From Syntrophobacterales bacterium (lineage in GTDB: Bacteria > Desulfobacterota > Syntrophia > Syntrophales > UBA5619): DNA of 62,179 nt. Under the pieces are notes generated by a model, which searched no databases, was not told the origin of the DNA, and saw only the letters and a list, made by a program, of their open reading frames with translations. The position numbers and the translations under genes are program-made. The DNA is taken from the NCBI GenBank assembly GCA_019429105.1, contig JAHYJE010000020.1, positions 1 to 62,179 of the forward strand, read 5' to 3'. Each line of letters begins with the position of its first letter. Positions within the stretch are counted from its first letter, which is position 1. Shown piece by piece: positions 15,806 to 25,016 of the stretch.

Positions 15806-16885
15806 ATGAAAAAAGTAACCATCTTTGTGATCCTGGCGCTTTTCTCTGTAGTTCTTTTCTCTGCGCACGAAGCAGTTTCGGCGCCGGTAATCGAATTGAA
15901 ATGGAGCAATTACTTCCCTGTCCCCGCCATGCAATCAAAGATCTGCGCGGAATTTATTAAGGAGATTGAGGCGAAAACTCAAGGCAAGGTGAAATTCTCC
16001 TATTTCCCGGCAGGAACGCTGCTGACCGCGCCCAAGATTTACGATGGCGTTGTCCAGGGAATCTCCGATATCGGCTTGTCCAATCTTTCCTATACCTATG
16101 GGCGCTTCAATGTGACAGAGCTGCTGGACCTGCCGCTCGGTTTCCCCAATGCGTGGATTGCCAACCATGTGGCGAACGATTTTATCAGAAAATTCAGTCC
16201 CAAGGAATGGGACAAGGTTCATGTCCTGGCGCTGCATTCATCCCCGGTCAATGTTATGATGACAGTGTCAAAGCCTGTAAACAAGATGGAAGATCTGAAA
16301 GGCTTGACCGTAAGGGGTCAGGGATACATTGGCGAGGTTGCAGCAGCCCTGGGAGCTACGCCCAGGGCGATCGCCACGCCTGAGACCTATGATGCGCTGC
16401 TCAAAAACGTTATCGGCGGTGTTTATCTGCCCATGGAGACAATGAGGGCCTTCCGGCTGGCAGAGGTGACAAAACATGTGACGGAGTGCTGGCCCGTTGG
16501 TCAGGTCTATACATTTTATCTTATTATGAACAAGGATACCTGGAATGGGCTGCCGGAAGATGTGAAAAAGGTCTTCAATGAATATCCGTTTGAGGAAAAA
16601 TTTGCAAACACCTGGAATGCGATTGACATAGACGGAAAAAGCCTGGGGATGGGGAAAAAACTCGATTTTATCCAGCTTTCACCGGATGAGGCCAACAGAT
16701 GGATCAAAGCCTCGGAAACAGTTGTAGAGAAATATGTAAAATCTTTGGTAGCCAAGGGCTTTAAGGAAACGGAAGTGCGGGGATGGATAAATTTTACCAA
16801 GGAGCGGATAACTTACTGGACAGCAAAACAGCGGGAGCTCAAGATCAAATCCTCGACAGGACCTGATGATATAAGGATCAAATAG
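15806..16885 (+). CDS. dctP: TRAP transporter substrate-binding protein, DctP type
   Basis: 359 residues from ATG 15806 with AAAGGAG (15791-15797); longer in-frame starts overlap the ligase gene. Signal peptide: basic MKK, hydrophobic core to about residue 22, cleavage likely after AVSA (about 27). The mature protein has the DctP fold signs: GKVKFSYFPAGTL, MEDLKGLTVRGQG and YLPMET. It captures a carboxylate in the periplasm and delivers it to DctQM. Overlaps dctQ by one base. Ligand unknown; the neighbouring CoA ligase suggests a carboxylic acid. Confidence 0.92.
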   Translation: MKKVTIFVILALFSVVLFSAHEAVSAPVIELKWSNYFPVPAMQSKICAEFIKEIEAKTQGKVKFSYFPAGTLLTAPKIYDGVVQGISDIGLSNLSYTYGRFNVTELLDLPLGFPNAWIANHVANDFIRKFSPKEWDKVHVLALHSSPVNVMMTVSKPVNKMEDLKGLTVRGQGYIGEVAAALGATPRAIATPETYDALLKNVIGGVYLPMETMRAFRLAEVTKHVTECWPVGQVYTFYLIMNKDTWNGLPEDVKKVFNEYPFEEKFANTWNAIDIDGKSLGMGKKLDFIQLSPDEANRWIKASETVVEKYVKSLVAKGFKETEVRGWINFTKERITYWTAKQRELKIKSSTGPDDIRIK

Positions 16886-17367
16886 TGAACAGGTTTGAAG
16901 AATTCGTAAGGGATGTGAGCAGGTACTTCGAATTGGCAGGGGTTGTGGGTTTGCTTGCCATGTTCTTGGTGAATCTGATTGATGTTGTCGGGGCCAAGCT
17001 GTTCCAATGGCCCCTCCCCGGGGCCCTTGAGGTAATAAGTTTTTCACTGCTTGTTGCCATAGCCCCTGCCATCGCTCATGGTCTTTTTTTGGGAGTGCAT
17101 TTGAGGATAGATTTTATTATCCAAAAGTTTCCCAAAACCCTGAGGAGCGTATTGGATACTTTGGTGTCCATCTTTTGCATGATTCTGTTCATTTTAATCT
17201 TCTGGAAGGCGTTGGAGTATGGATATTCCCTGCAAAAAGCAGGCGAGATTGGATCTTCATCAAAAATTCCCTTCTTTCCTTTTGCCTATATCCTGGCGAT
17301 AAGCTGCGTCCCCGCTGTTCTCTACTTTGTTCTTGAAACAATAAAATCGGTAAAGGGGAGACCATGA
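16885..17367 (+). CDS. dctQ: TRAP transporter small membrane subunit, DctQ type
   Basis: 160 residues, GTG start sharing one base with the dctP stop. Four hydrophobic helices (about 15-36, 50-70, 88-110, 130-152) and the family spacing, including the EVISFSLLVAIAPAIAHG segment. It anchors the transporter together with DctM. Overlaps dctM by four bases (ATGA). Confidence 0.88.
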   Translation: MNRFEEFVRDVSRYFELAGVVGLLAMFLVNLIDVVGAKLFQWPLPGALEVISFSLLVAIAPAIAHGLFLGVHLRIDFIIQKFPKTLRSVLDTLVSIFCMILFILIFWKALEYGYSLQKAGEIGSSSKIPFFPFAYILAISCVPAVLYFVLETIKSVKGRP

Positions 17368-18665
17368 GCGCAACTTCAATAGGAATAATCGGCATCGTTT
17401 TGATCCTTGCCCTTTTTGTGATCAGGATGCCCATTGCTTTTTCGCTGGCCTTCGTGGGCTTTTGGGGAATCACCTATATTACGTCCCTCAAAACAGGGCT
17501 GGCCATCCTCCCCCGCGATATTTTCGAGCAGTTGACGTCTTATTCAATAAGCGCTATTCCCATGTTCATTCTGATGGGATATTACGCCTTTTCTGCGGGG
17601 CTGGGCGCGAGGCTGTATGAGGCCGCTTATAAGGTTATGGGACACATCCGAGGCGGCCTTGCCATAGCGACCATCTTCGCCTGTGCCGCCTTCGGCGCCA
17701 TCTGCGGCTCCTCAACGGCGACTGCGGCCACAATGGGCAAACTTGCCATCCCCACCATGAAAAAGTATGGTTATAACGATGCCTTGTCCACCGGCTGCGT
17801 CGCCTGTGGCGGGACGCTGGGAGTGCTTATCCCTCCCAGCGTCATCTTTCTCATCTATGGCTTTATGACGGAGCAGTCGATCGGGAAACTCTTTATCGCC
17901 GGAATTCTTCCGGGCATTATCCTGGCCATTTTTATGAGCCTTGCCGCGTATCTCGTGTGTCTTAAAAATCCAGCATCTGGGCCAAGGGGGCCGAAGGCTG
18001 ATTTTAAAGACAAGGTAACGTCCATTATTAAGGTATTTGATGTCCTGGTGCTCTTTTTTGTAGTTATAGGCGGCCTGCTTTATGGTTTTTTCACGCCCAC
18101 GCAGGCAGGGGGAGTAGGGGCTGCAGGCGCCCTTATTATCGGTCTTTTACGAAGAGAACTGACCTGGAAAGGCTTCATTGACAACACGGTGGAGTCGTTA
18201 AGGACATCATGCATGATCATTACCATCATCGCCTGCGCGACAGTCTTTGGTAAATTCATGACCTTGGCGCGGATCCCCTTTGCCCTTGCCAGTTGGGTTT
18301 CTTCCCTGGCTATCCCGCCCATTGCCACCATCTTCGTTATCCTGCTTATTTACATCGTCGGCGGCTGCTTTATCGATGCCATCCCGCTAATCATTCTGAC
18401 CATTCCGATTCTTTATCCGATTGTCACCGCTCTCGGCTATGATCCCATCTGGTTTGGCGTCATCATTGTCCTGTTGACCTGCATAGGTGTCGTAACGCCG
18501 CCGGTGGGGGTAAACGTCTATGTAGTCAAGGGCATAGCCAAGGATATACCTTTAGAGACAATATTCCAAGGCATATTGCCTTTCCTCCTGGCCATGATTC
18601 TTACCGCCGTTGTCCTGATCGCTTTCCCGTCATTGGTCCTTATCTTGCCTAATCTGGTACAGTAG
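17364..18665 (+). CDS. dctM: TRAP transporter large permease, DctM type
   Basis: 433 residues, about twelve membrane helices. Family signatures: MPIAFSLAFVGFWG near the N-terminus, FGAICGSSTATAATMGKLAIP (about 112-132), GGTLGVLIPPSVIFLIYG (about 148-165) and PPVGVNVYVVKGIA (about 378-391). It is the sodium-driven translocation channel of the dctPQM set. Last gene of the ligase-dctP-dctQ-dctM row. Confidence 0.92.
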   Translation: MSATSIGIIGIVLILALFVIRMPIAFSLAFVGFWGITYITSLKTGLAILPRDIFEQLTSYSISAIPMFILMGYYAFSAGLGARLYEAAYKVMGHIRGGLAIATIFACAAFGAICGSSTATAATMGKLAIPTMKKYGYNDALSTGCVACGGTLGVLIPPSVIFLIYGFMTEQSIGKLFIAGILPGIILAIFMSLAAYLVCLKNPASGPRGPKADFKDKVTSIIKVFDVLVLFFVVIGGLLYGFFTPTQAGGVGAAGALIIGLLRRELTWKGFIDNTVESLRTSCMIITIIACATVFGKFMTLARIPFALASWVSSLAIPPIATIFVILLIYIVGGCFIDAIPLIILTIPILYPIVTALGYDPIWFGVIIVLLTCIGVVTPPVGVNVYVVKGIAKDIPLETIFQGILPFLLAMILTAVVLIAFPSLVLILPNLVQ

Positions 18666-18798
18666 CAGCGGGCAGCATCTCCAATCCCGCGCTGAAAGGA
18701 AAGGCCAAGGAAAACCGCCGGACCGGAGTCGAGTCGGGGATGTTCCGGGATGCGGCGTTGATTTTAGATGATATCTGTTTCCGGAAGGGGATAAAGAT

Positions 18799-19297
18799 AT
18801 GGAGGGGTTCATTGCATCCGACAGGGAATCCGCTGATTTTGTCAAGCGGAAACTGCATGAATTAATCGTCTTGACGGAGATGAACAAAGAGATTCACTCC
18901 ACCATGAACATTAACCAGCTCTTCCAAATCCTTATCCAAAAAGTTGGCGTGGGCGTAAACTTCGAGCGGTGCCTGCTTTACCTGCTTAGTGATAGAAGTC
19001 CTGTTGGGGTATTCCTGGCCCGGCAATGTTCGCGAGCTGGAAAATGTAGTAGAAAGGTTGGTCGTCGTTTCCAGGAATGATACAATAACAGTGGATGACC
19101 TGCCCAGGGAACTATGGGCCAACTCAAACATTGCCCATCCACAGGCAAAACACTTAAACGAGGCAATCCAGGCGTTCAAAAAAAATATGGTTATTCAGAC
19201 CCTGAATGCGGCAGGCGGGAAAAAATCGAGGGCCGCCGATATTTTAGGTTTGCCGAGATCCAATTTTTCCAGGCTGCTTAAGTCTTTGAATCTTTAA
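18799..19297 (+). pseudogene. Sigma-54-dependent activator, collapsed by internal deletion
   Basis: Two pieces in different frames. From ATG 18799 comes the start of a GAF-type sensor (ELIVLTEMNKEIHSTMNINQ ... VNFERCLLYLLSD, about 65 residues). From about 18990 in frame +2 comes the C-terminal end of a sigma-54 activator (YSWPGNVRELENVVERL) and a Fis-type helix-turn-helix ending at 19297. The rest of GAF and nearly all of the AAA+ domain (Walker A, GAFTGA, Walker B) are gone, about 350 residues compared with the intact homologue at 43327-44850. It probably once controlled the adjacent ligase/TRAP genes or the SDR. Confidence 0.82.
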
Positions 19298-19356
19298 GTC
19301 TGGCGCCTGTCAGGGGCTGCCTGCACAGGCAATAAGGGCGGTTAAGGAAGGGGAAC

Positions 19357-20124
19357 ATGAATACTTTGGAATTGTTCAGACTTGACGGTCGAGTGGCTCT
19401 GGTTACAGGCGGCGCCCAGGGGTTAGGACAGGACATAGCTCTGACGCTCGCGCAGAGCGGCGCATCCCTGATTGTTGCCGACCTGACCATGGCGGAGGAA
19501 ACGGTAAAACAGGCCGAGGCGATCGGGGCTCGCTGCATGGCGATCAAAGCGGATATTTCTCGGGAGAGCGATGTTGAGAAGCTGACGCGGCAGGCAATAG
19601 GCGAATACGGAAAGGTCGATGTACTTGTAAATAATGCGGGGATTTCCCAGCTTAACTACATACCGACTGAGGATGCCGCACTTGATGAATGGGATAAAGT
19701 CATTGCCGTCAATCTGCGCGGGACGTATTTGTGCTGCAGGCACATCGGGAAAGAAATGATCAAAAACGGCGGCGGCAGCATAGTGAACATATCAACCACC
19801 GCCGGCATAACTGGCGTAGCGCGGGCGCCTGCCTATTGCGCCTCCAAAGCAGGGGTGCTTCTCCTGACGAAGAGTCTCGCGCTTGAGTGGGCTCGCCACA
19901 ATATCCGTGTCAACGCCATTGCCCTGCACTACATAGAAACCGCATTATCCGAGGGGTTGAGAGCGTCAGAAAAGGTTTATAAAGGCCTGATAAAACAGAT
20001 ACCTCTCAGACGTTTTGGCAAGACTTCCGAGATCGTGGGAGTAGCTCTGTTACTGGCTTCGGATGCCTCGAGTTATATGACGGGCAGTGTGGTCGCGGTC
20101 GATGGCGGATATCTGGCTCAATAG
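19357..20124 (+). CDS. Short-chain dehydrogenase/reductase
   Basis: 255 residues. NAD(P)-binding TGGAQGLGQD (about 17-26), NNAG (about 92-95), catalytic Ser in NISTTAG (about 146) and Y-x-x-x-K in YCASK (about 160-164). The acidic residue at the end of beta-2 (VADLT) favours NADH over NADPH, as an inference. Closest general classes are 3-oxoacyl-ACP reductases and sugar-alcohol or hydroxyacyl dehydrogenases; the substrate is not clear. Ribosome binding site AAGGAAGGGG just upstream. Confidence 0.85.
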   Translation: MNTLELFRLDGRVALVTGGAQGLGQDIALTLAQSGASLIVADLTMAEETVKQAEAIGARCMAIKADISRESDVEKLTRQAIGEYGKVDVLVNNAGISQLNYIPTEDAALDEWDKVIAVNLRGTYLCCRHIGKEMIKNGGGSIVNISTTAGITGVARAPAYCASKAGVLLLTKSLALEWARHNIRVNAIALHYIETALSEGLRASEKVYKGLIKQIPLRRFGKTSEIVGVALLLASDASSYMTGSVVAVDGGYLAQ

Positions 20125-20183
20125 TTATTTACTTTATTTTCCCTTTCATAGGTAAGGGCGACAAGAACAGAAGGAAGCATAAA

Positions 20184-20948
20184 ATGGAAGAAAAACAGCG
20201 TCATGCCGCCAATCGCGGCAGCTACCCGGAGGTAACTGGGATTAACCGGGACGAGCATATCGGGATGGTCAGGGAAATCTTTGCGACCATCCCCGGCAGA
20301 TACGATTTTTTAAACCACCTGCTGAGCCTCCGCCGGGATGTTGCCTGGCGCCGTTTCACAATCAAAAAGATGCGTTTTTTCCATACATATAAGCTGCTGG
20401 ACGTGGCTACCGGAACAGCCGATATGGCAATCGAGGCCGCCCGGATTCATCCGGGAATAACAGTGCAGGGGATAGATTTTGTAGCCGAAATGCTGTCCCC
20501 AGGGAAAAGGAAAATAGCAGCGCGGGGGCTTGCGGAGCGGGTTCGGCTGCTGCAGGCAGACGCGACGGCCTTGCCGTTTGACGATGAAAATTTTGACGCG
20601 ACATCGGTCGCCTTCGGCATCCGCAACATCCCGGAAAGGATCGTCGCCCTGAGGGAGATGCGGCGCGTTCTTGTCCCCGGCGGCAGGGCCTACATCCTGG
20701 AATTGAACGCCCCCCAGAACCGGCTCTGGCGAAAGGCATTCGCCCCGTACCTGCTGCGCGTGCTGCCGCGCGTCGCCCGCCTCTTCACCCGCAATCCGGC
20801 TGCATATCTCTACCTCGCTGATTCGATAATCCATTTTCCGCCGCCGGGGGAGTTTCTCGCGATGATGAAAGAGGCCGGCTTTGTCGAGCTGGAGCACTTT
20901 TCGCTGACGCTGGGCATAACTTCCCTTTATATAGGCAAAAAACCTTGA
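20184..20948 (+). CDS. ubiE: Demethylmenaquinone/ubiquinone biosynthesis C-methyltransferase
   Basis: 254 residues. It methylates the quinone ring in the last or near-last step of menaquinone synthesis. UbiE/MenG signs: VREIFATIPGRYDFLNHLLSLRRDVAWRR (about 29-57), SAM-binding LLDVATGTADMAIEA (about 72-86), the AFGIRNIPERIVALREMRRVL block and PGGRAYILE. The quinone made would serve the Sdh and cytochrome b complex encoded further right. 10 bases from the next gene. Confidence 0.93.
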   Translation: MEEKQRHAANRGSYPEVTGINRDEHIGMVREIFATIPGRYDFLNHLLSLRRDVAWRRFTIKKMRFFHTYKLLDVATGTADMAIEAARIHPGITVQGIDFVAEMLSPGKRKIAARGLAERVRLLQADATALPFDDENFDATSVAFGIRNIPERIVALREMRRVLVPGGRAYILELNAPQNRLWRKAFAPYLLRVLPRVARLFTRNPAAYLYLADSIIHFPPPGEFLAMMKEAGFVELEHFSLTLGITSLYIGKKP

Positions 20949-20958
20949 AGGTGACGGC

Positions 20959-21513
20959 ATGACAAGAGAGCAAGCGGAAGAACTGTTGAAGGCCCATGTG
21001 AAAAGCGAACGGATGCTGGCCCACAGCCTCGCCTCGGAGGCGGTTTTACGGTCCCTGGCAAGGCGTCTGGGGAGGGACGAAGAGGCGTGGGGGCAGGCGG
21101 GCCTCCTCCATGATATCGATATCGAAGATGTCGGGGGGGATCTCAACCGTCATGGTCTCGAGGCTGCGCCAATCCTGAGCAAAGCCGGCGTAGCGGACGA
21201 GATTGTCGAGGCGATAAAGATGCATAACGAAACCGCCGCCGGGAAGTTGCGGCATACGGAGCTGCAGCATGCCCTGGCCGCCGGAGAGACGATTACCGGG
21301 CTCATCACGGCAGTTGCCCTGGTCTATCCGGACAAAAAGATCGCCGGGGTCAAGGTGAAGTCGGTGACGAAGCGGATGAAGGAGAAGGCCTTTGCCGCCT
21401 CGGTAAACAGGGAGATAATCAGGGAATGCGAAAAAATTGGTCTGAGCCTTGACGAATTCGCCGGCCTGGCCGTTGCCGCGATGCAGGAAATCGCCGACCG
21501 CATCGGCCTCTGA
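20959..21513 (+). CDS. HD-domain phosphohydrolase-like protein
   Basis: 184 residues. An HDIG-type HD domain: H at LAHSLASEA (about 21), the metal-binding pair in LLHDIDIED (about 50-58), and a distal H in IKMHNET (about 91-97). Such proteins bind two metals and may cleave phosphate esters. Similar short HD proteins are annotated only as hydrolases. Probably cotranscribed with ubiE (10-base gap). Confidence 0.8.
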   Translation: MTREQAEELLKAHVKSERMLAHSLASEAVLRSLARRLGRDEEAWGQAGLLHDIDIEDVGGDLNRHGLEAAPILSKAGVADEIVEAIKMHNETAAGKLRHTELQHALAAGETITGLITAVALVYPDKKIAGVKVKSVTKRMKEKAFAASVNREIIRECEKIGLSLDEFAGLAVAAMQEIADRIGL

Positions 21514-21562
21514 AGGCCTCAGCCGCCGGCTAACCGGATTTCCCCGGCACCGGGGAAATTCC

Positions 21563-22564
21563 TCAGCCCCTGATCCGGCGTTTCAGCTCCGCAATGAGTG
21601 AGTTGCATATCTGACTGGCATCGGCAACGATCGCCACATCGGCCATTCTCATAATCGGCGCGTTGGGATTTTTATTGACCGCAATGATAAATTTGGCGTT
21701 GTTTATCGAAGCCGTATGCTGCATAGCCCCACTAATACCGAACGAAAACAGTATGTTAGGACGAATCTGCTTCCCCGCCTGTCCGACCATGGCCTCCCGC
21801 CCGACCCAGTTTAAATATACCACCGGACGCGTCGCGCCTACTTCGCCGCCCAGCAGTTCGGCGAGCTCGTAGAGCTTGGCAAACTTCTTCTTGTTGCCCA
21901 TGCCGCGTCCCCCGCAAACAACAATTTTCGCATGCTCCAAATTATCTTCCTTTACCGGACACCGCTCCACGCTGATTATGCGGATGCGGTCGGAGGGCAT
22001 ATTTTCCGGCATCGGCACATTGACAATCTCGGCCGCGCGGGCGGCATCATGGGGAAGTTCCTGGAAGATTCCCGGATGGACGGTTGCCATTTGTGGCCGC
22101 CGCTCCGGAATAATAACCTCCGCGATCAGCTTGCCGCCAAAGGAAGGGGCGCGCTGCACAAGCAGACCCGTCTCATCGATGTCGAGGCCGATACAGTCTG
22201 CCGTCAGCCCTGTTCCGAGTCGCTTGGCCACATGCGGCGCAAATTCCCGGCCGAAAGCGGTGGCGCCGATTAGTATTATCTCCGGCTTTTCCCGTCTGGC
22301 CAGTCTCTCCATCAAAAAGGAATAGGTTTCCATGCTGTATTCGGCAAGCCGGGGATTGTCGGTCAGGTATATTCTGTCGGCGCCGTGGGAGATATATTCC
22401 TTGACGTATTCATCAACCCCGCTGCCGAAGACAATAACACTCACCTCGGCATCGATCTGTACCGCCAGTTCCCGCGCCCGGGCGATTAACTGGATAGTTA
22501 CGCGATTTTGAAAGTAGTTCCGGTAGTCGCCAAAAATCCAGATGCCTCGTTTTTTTTCGGTCAT
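21563..22564 (-). CDS. etfA: Electron transfer flavoprotein, alpha subunit
   Basis: 333 residues from ATG 22564, 2 bases after the etfB stop. The C-terminal FAD-binding region is clear: VVCGGRGMG (about 217), VGATRPVVYLNW, VGQAGKQIRPNILFSFGISGAMQH (about 262-285) and NAKFIIAVNKNPNAPI. With EtfB it carries electrons from acyl-CoA dehydrogenase to the quinone pool or, in bifurcating types, to ferredoxin; which type is not decided here. Order acd-etfB-etfA on the minus strand. Confidence 0.93.
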   Translation of the reverse strand: MTEKKRGIWIFGDYRNYFQNRVTIQLIARARELAVQIDAEVSVIVFGSGVDEYVKEYISHGADRIYLTDNPRLAEYSMETYSFLMERLARREKPEIILIGATAFGREFAPHVAKRLGTGLTADCIGLDIDETGLLVQRAPSFGGKLIAEVIIPERRPQMATVHPGIFQELPHDAARAAEIVNVPMPENMPSDRIRIISVERCPVKEDNLEHAKIVVCGGRGMGNKKKFAKLYELAELLGGEVGATRPVVYLNWVGREAMVGQAGKQIRPNILFSFGISGAMQHTASINNAKFIIAVNKNPNAPIMRMADVAIVADASQICNSLIAELKRRIRG

Positions 22565-22566
22565 TT

Positions 22567-23391
22567 TCAACTCTTATCCGTTTTCAAGTCCTTGCCGATC
22601 ACGCCGCCGATGCGGTCGTCGAACAACATGAAAAGCTGATCAAGAATCCTTTTGGTCGTTCCGGTAAGAACAACATTTTCCCGGCCTGCCATCGGCGAAT
22701 AGACGTTGCGCATTTTGGTGGCAGAACCCTTTGAGCCGATCCAGTCCTGATTCAGCCCCAGGGAGGCCGCATCCAGCATGACTATGTCGGATTCAGCAAA
22801 GGCCGCCTGGAATCCTCGCATCGATACATAACGGGGAACGGTTCCACCTGTGTTGAACGTGGCAAGTCCGGGAAGTTCCATCTCCATTTTCTCACAAAAA
22901 TCGTCCTCGGTGCGGCGCACCCGCGCCTTGTTGCCGGTAATTTCCAGTTCATTCACATAGGCTACGCCGGGAATATCGAGTTCCTCGGCAAGTTGAGGGC
23001 CAACCTGGGCTGTTGAGCTGTCATTGGTCGAAGCCCCGCACAAAATCAGATCAAATTCGGGGATGTTTTTTTGGATTGCCTTTGCCAGGATCAAGGAGGT
23101 CGCATAGGTATCAGAACCTGCCATTTTGCGGTCGGAAATCAGGAACCCCTTGTCCGCGCCCAGGGCGATTGCCTCGCGGAGAACCTCCTCGGCAGAAGGC
23201 GGCCCCATGGTAACAGCGGTGATTCTGGCGCCGATTTTATCCCTGATTTTGAGCGCCGCCTCCAGCGCAAACCGGCAGGCCGGGTTCATCATCCCTTCCG
23301 ACAATTCGCGCTTGAGACGCCCGGTATCGGGATCCCACGGAAGTTCCGATACTTGCGGAACCTGTTTGATACAAACTACCAGCTTCAGCAT
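22567..23391 (-). CDS. etfB: Electron transfer flavoprotein, beta subunit
   Basis: 274 residues. Family signature: VCIKQVPQ at the N-terminus, NPACRFALEAAL, VTMGPPSAEEVLREAIALGADKGFLI (about 61-86) and ICGASTNDSSTAQVGPQLAEELDIP (about 117-141). Forms the heterodimer with EtfA. It follows acd after 3 bases, so the three genes are one transcript serving acyl-CoA oxidation. Confidence 0.93.
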   Translation of the reverse strand: MLKLVVCIKQVPQVSELPWDPDTGRLKRELSEGMMNPACRFALEAALKIRDKIGARITAVTMGPPSAEEVLREAIALGADKGFLISDRKMAGSDTYATSLILAKAIQKNIPEFDLILCGASTNDSSTAQVGPQLAEELDIPGVAYVNELEITGNKARVRRTEDDFCEKMEMELPGLATFNTGGTVPRYVSMRGFQAAFAESDIVMLDAASLGLNQDWIGSKGSATKMRNVYSPMAGRENVVLTGTTKRILDQLFMLFDDRIGGVIGKDLKTDKS

Positions 23392-23394
23392 ATC

Positions 23395-24543
23395 CTAAAC
23401 CCTTTTGGCAAGCACCTCGCGGGAGATAACTATCCGCTGCACCTCGCTTGTCCCCTCGTAAAGTTCCGTAACCTTCGCGTCTCGGAAGTAGCGTTCCACG
23501 GCATATTCCTTGCTGTATCCGTACCCGCCATGAATTTGCACGGCTTTGTTCGCGACGCGCATGGCCATTTCACTGCAGAAAAGTTTTGCCATCGCCGCCG
23601 CCTCCCGCAAGGGGCTGCCGGAATCCTGCGCCGCGCAGGCACGGTACAGGAGAAGTCGCCCCGCATCGATATCCGTTGCCATATCGGCAAGATAATTCTG
23701 GATTGTCTGAAAAGAGGAAATAGGTTTCTTAAACTGCTGTCGCTCCTTGGAGTAGAGAACCGAATCATCAAACGCAGCCTGCGCAATTCCCATCGCCTGA
23801 GCGGCAATGCCGATGCGGCCGACATTGAGTGATTCCATCCCGATCCTGACACCTTCCCCTGGCTGGCCGAGCACATTTTTCGCCGGGACGCGGCAATTTT
23901 CCAGATAGATAGAGGAAACCGGGTTTGCCCTCATCCCGCAGAGTTCCTCTATCTCTCCGACTATGAAACCGGGGGTTTCCCTGTCAACTATGAACATCGT
24001 GGCGCCCCGCCGGGGGTTCTGATAATCGGTGGTGGCAAAGACCAGAGCGGTGCCGCAGATGCCCCCATTGGTCACGAAGATCTTTGTGCCGTTCAGTACA
24101 TAATCATCGCCCTCGGGTGTCGCGCTTGTCTCCACGCCGCCCACGTCGGAACCGATACCGGCTTCCGTCATGCAGTATGCGCCTATCTTCTCACCGCGCA
24201 CCATTCCCGGCAGGAACCGTTTTTTCTGTTCATCCGTTCCCCAGCGGTTGATCGGATGCAGGCAGATACTGTTGTGAATTGCCAGGCAAAGACCAACCGC
24301 CGCGCTTACGCGAGAAATTTCTTCAATGACGATCGCATAGCTGATCGAGTCCATATCAGCGCCGCCGAAAGCCTTGGGCACCTGCATGCCGAAGAGATCA
24401 AGGGGACGCATCTTCTCAATAACTTCCCAGGGAAATCTTGCCTCGCGATCGATATCGCGGGCGATAGGGCCGATCTCCGCCTCGGCAAACATACGCAACG
24501 CCTTACGGAGCGCCTTGTGTTTCATGGAAGGGTTAAAAAACAA
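23395..24543 (-). CDS. acd: Acyl-CoA dehydrogenase
   Basis: 382 residues counted from TTG 24543. I prefer this start over ATG 24525 because the six extra residues align with the canonical N-terminus of the family (M-x-F-N-x-S-x-x-H-x-x-L-R) and a GGAG lies about 9 bases upstream. Signatures: YCMTEAGIGSDVGG (about 151-164) for FAD/substrate binding, the QFKKPISSFQTIQNYLADM segment, QIHGGYGYSKEYAVERYFRDAKVTELYEGTSE near the C-terminus. The likely catalytic Glu is the one in LYEGTSE. Oxidises an acyl-CoA to the 2-enoyl-CoA and passes electrons to the adjacent Etf. Confidence 0.92.
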   Translation of the reverse strand: MFFNPSMKHKALRKALRMFAEAEIGPIARDIDREARFPWEVIEKMRPLDLFGMQVPKAFGGADMDSISYAIVIEEISRVSAAVGLCLAIHNSICLHPINRWGTDEQKKRFLPGMVRGEKIGAYCMTEAGIGSDVGGVETSATPEGDDYVLNGTKIFVTNGGICGTALVFATTDYQNPRRGATMFIVDRETPGFIVGEIEELCGMRANPVSSIYLENCRVPAKNVLGQPGEGVRIGMESLNVGRIGIAAQAMGIAQAAFDDSVLYSKERQQFKKPISSFQTIQNYLADMATDIDAGRLLLYRACAAQDSGSPLREAAAMAKLFCSEMAMRVANKAVQIHGGYGYSKEYAVERYFRDAKVTELYEGTSEVQRIVISREVLAKRV

Positions 24544-24652
24544 CGATCAATACTCCAATCATTTTTTCTTGGGGCTAGGCCGGATGAGGGGACTGTATCG
24601 GAAAGTTATATAAATAGCAAGTATCTTATTAATAAATTCTTTTCAGCGGCGC

Positions 24653-24994
24653 TCACGACTGTAAATCTCTTGCGCCGGGGGCCGCCGCGCCGGAAATACC
24701 TGCCGCCTGCCCCTCGTTCAGGTAATATTTGCCGCCCTCGATCCGCACAACATCCTGCCGGACCAGTGCCGCCAATGCTTTGGGACGGTAATCACGGAGG
24801 CCGACGTGAAAAAGCTCCACCTTGCTGTAGGGAAGCTCACGCGCCGAAGCCGGATCGAAGGCCTGTTGCTTTCTCAAATCAGCGACGATGGCGTCAGCCG
24901 CCCTTTTCATCTTCCAGCCGGTAATTCTTAAGATAAGAATCAGCACGGCGATCAATAAGAGGGACATGAAGATTGTTTTGATTGTTTCCGCCAT
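24653..24994 (-). CDS. Small single-pass membrane protein of unknown function
   Basis: 113 residues. One N-terminal membrane helix (about 8-26, MSLLLIAVLILILRITGW), then a basic amphipathic stretch and a small soluble domain with YSKVELFHVGLRDYRPKALAALV (about 56-78), resembling a small winged-helix. Not recognised. The lipoprotein gene lies just upstream on the same strand (22-base gap), so they may be cotranscribed. Confidence 0.6.
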   Translation of the reverse strand: MAETIKTIFMSLLLIAVLILILRITGWKMKRAADAIVADLRKQQAFDPASARELPYSKVELFHVGLRDYRPKALAALVRQDVVRIEGGKYYLNEGQAAGISGAAAPGARDLQS

Positions 24995-25016
24995 ATCGGC
25001 GCCCCGTCCGCAAAAA

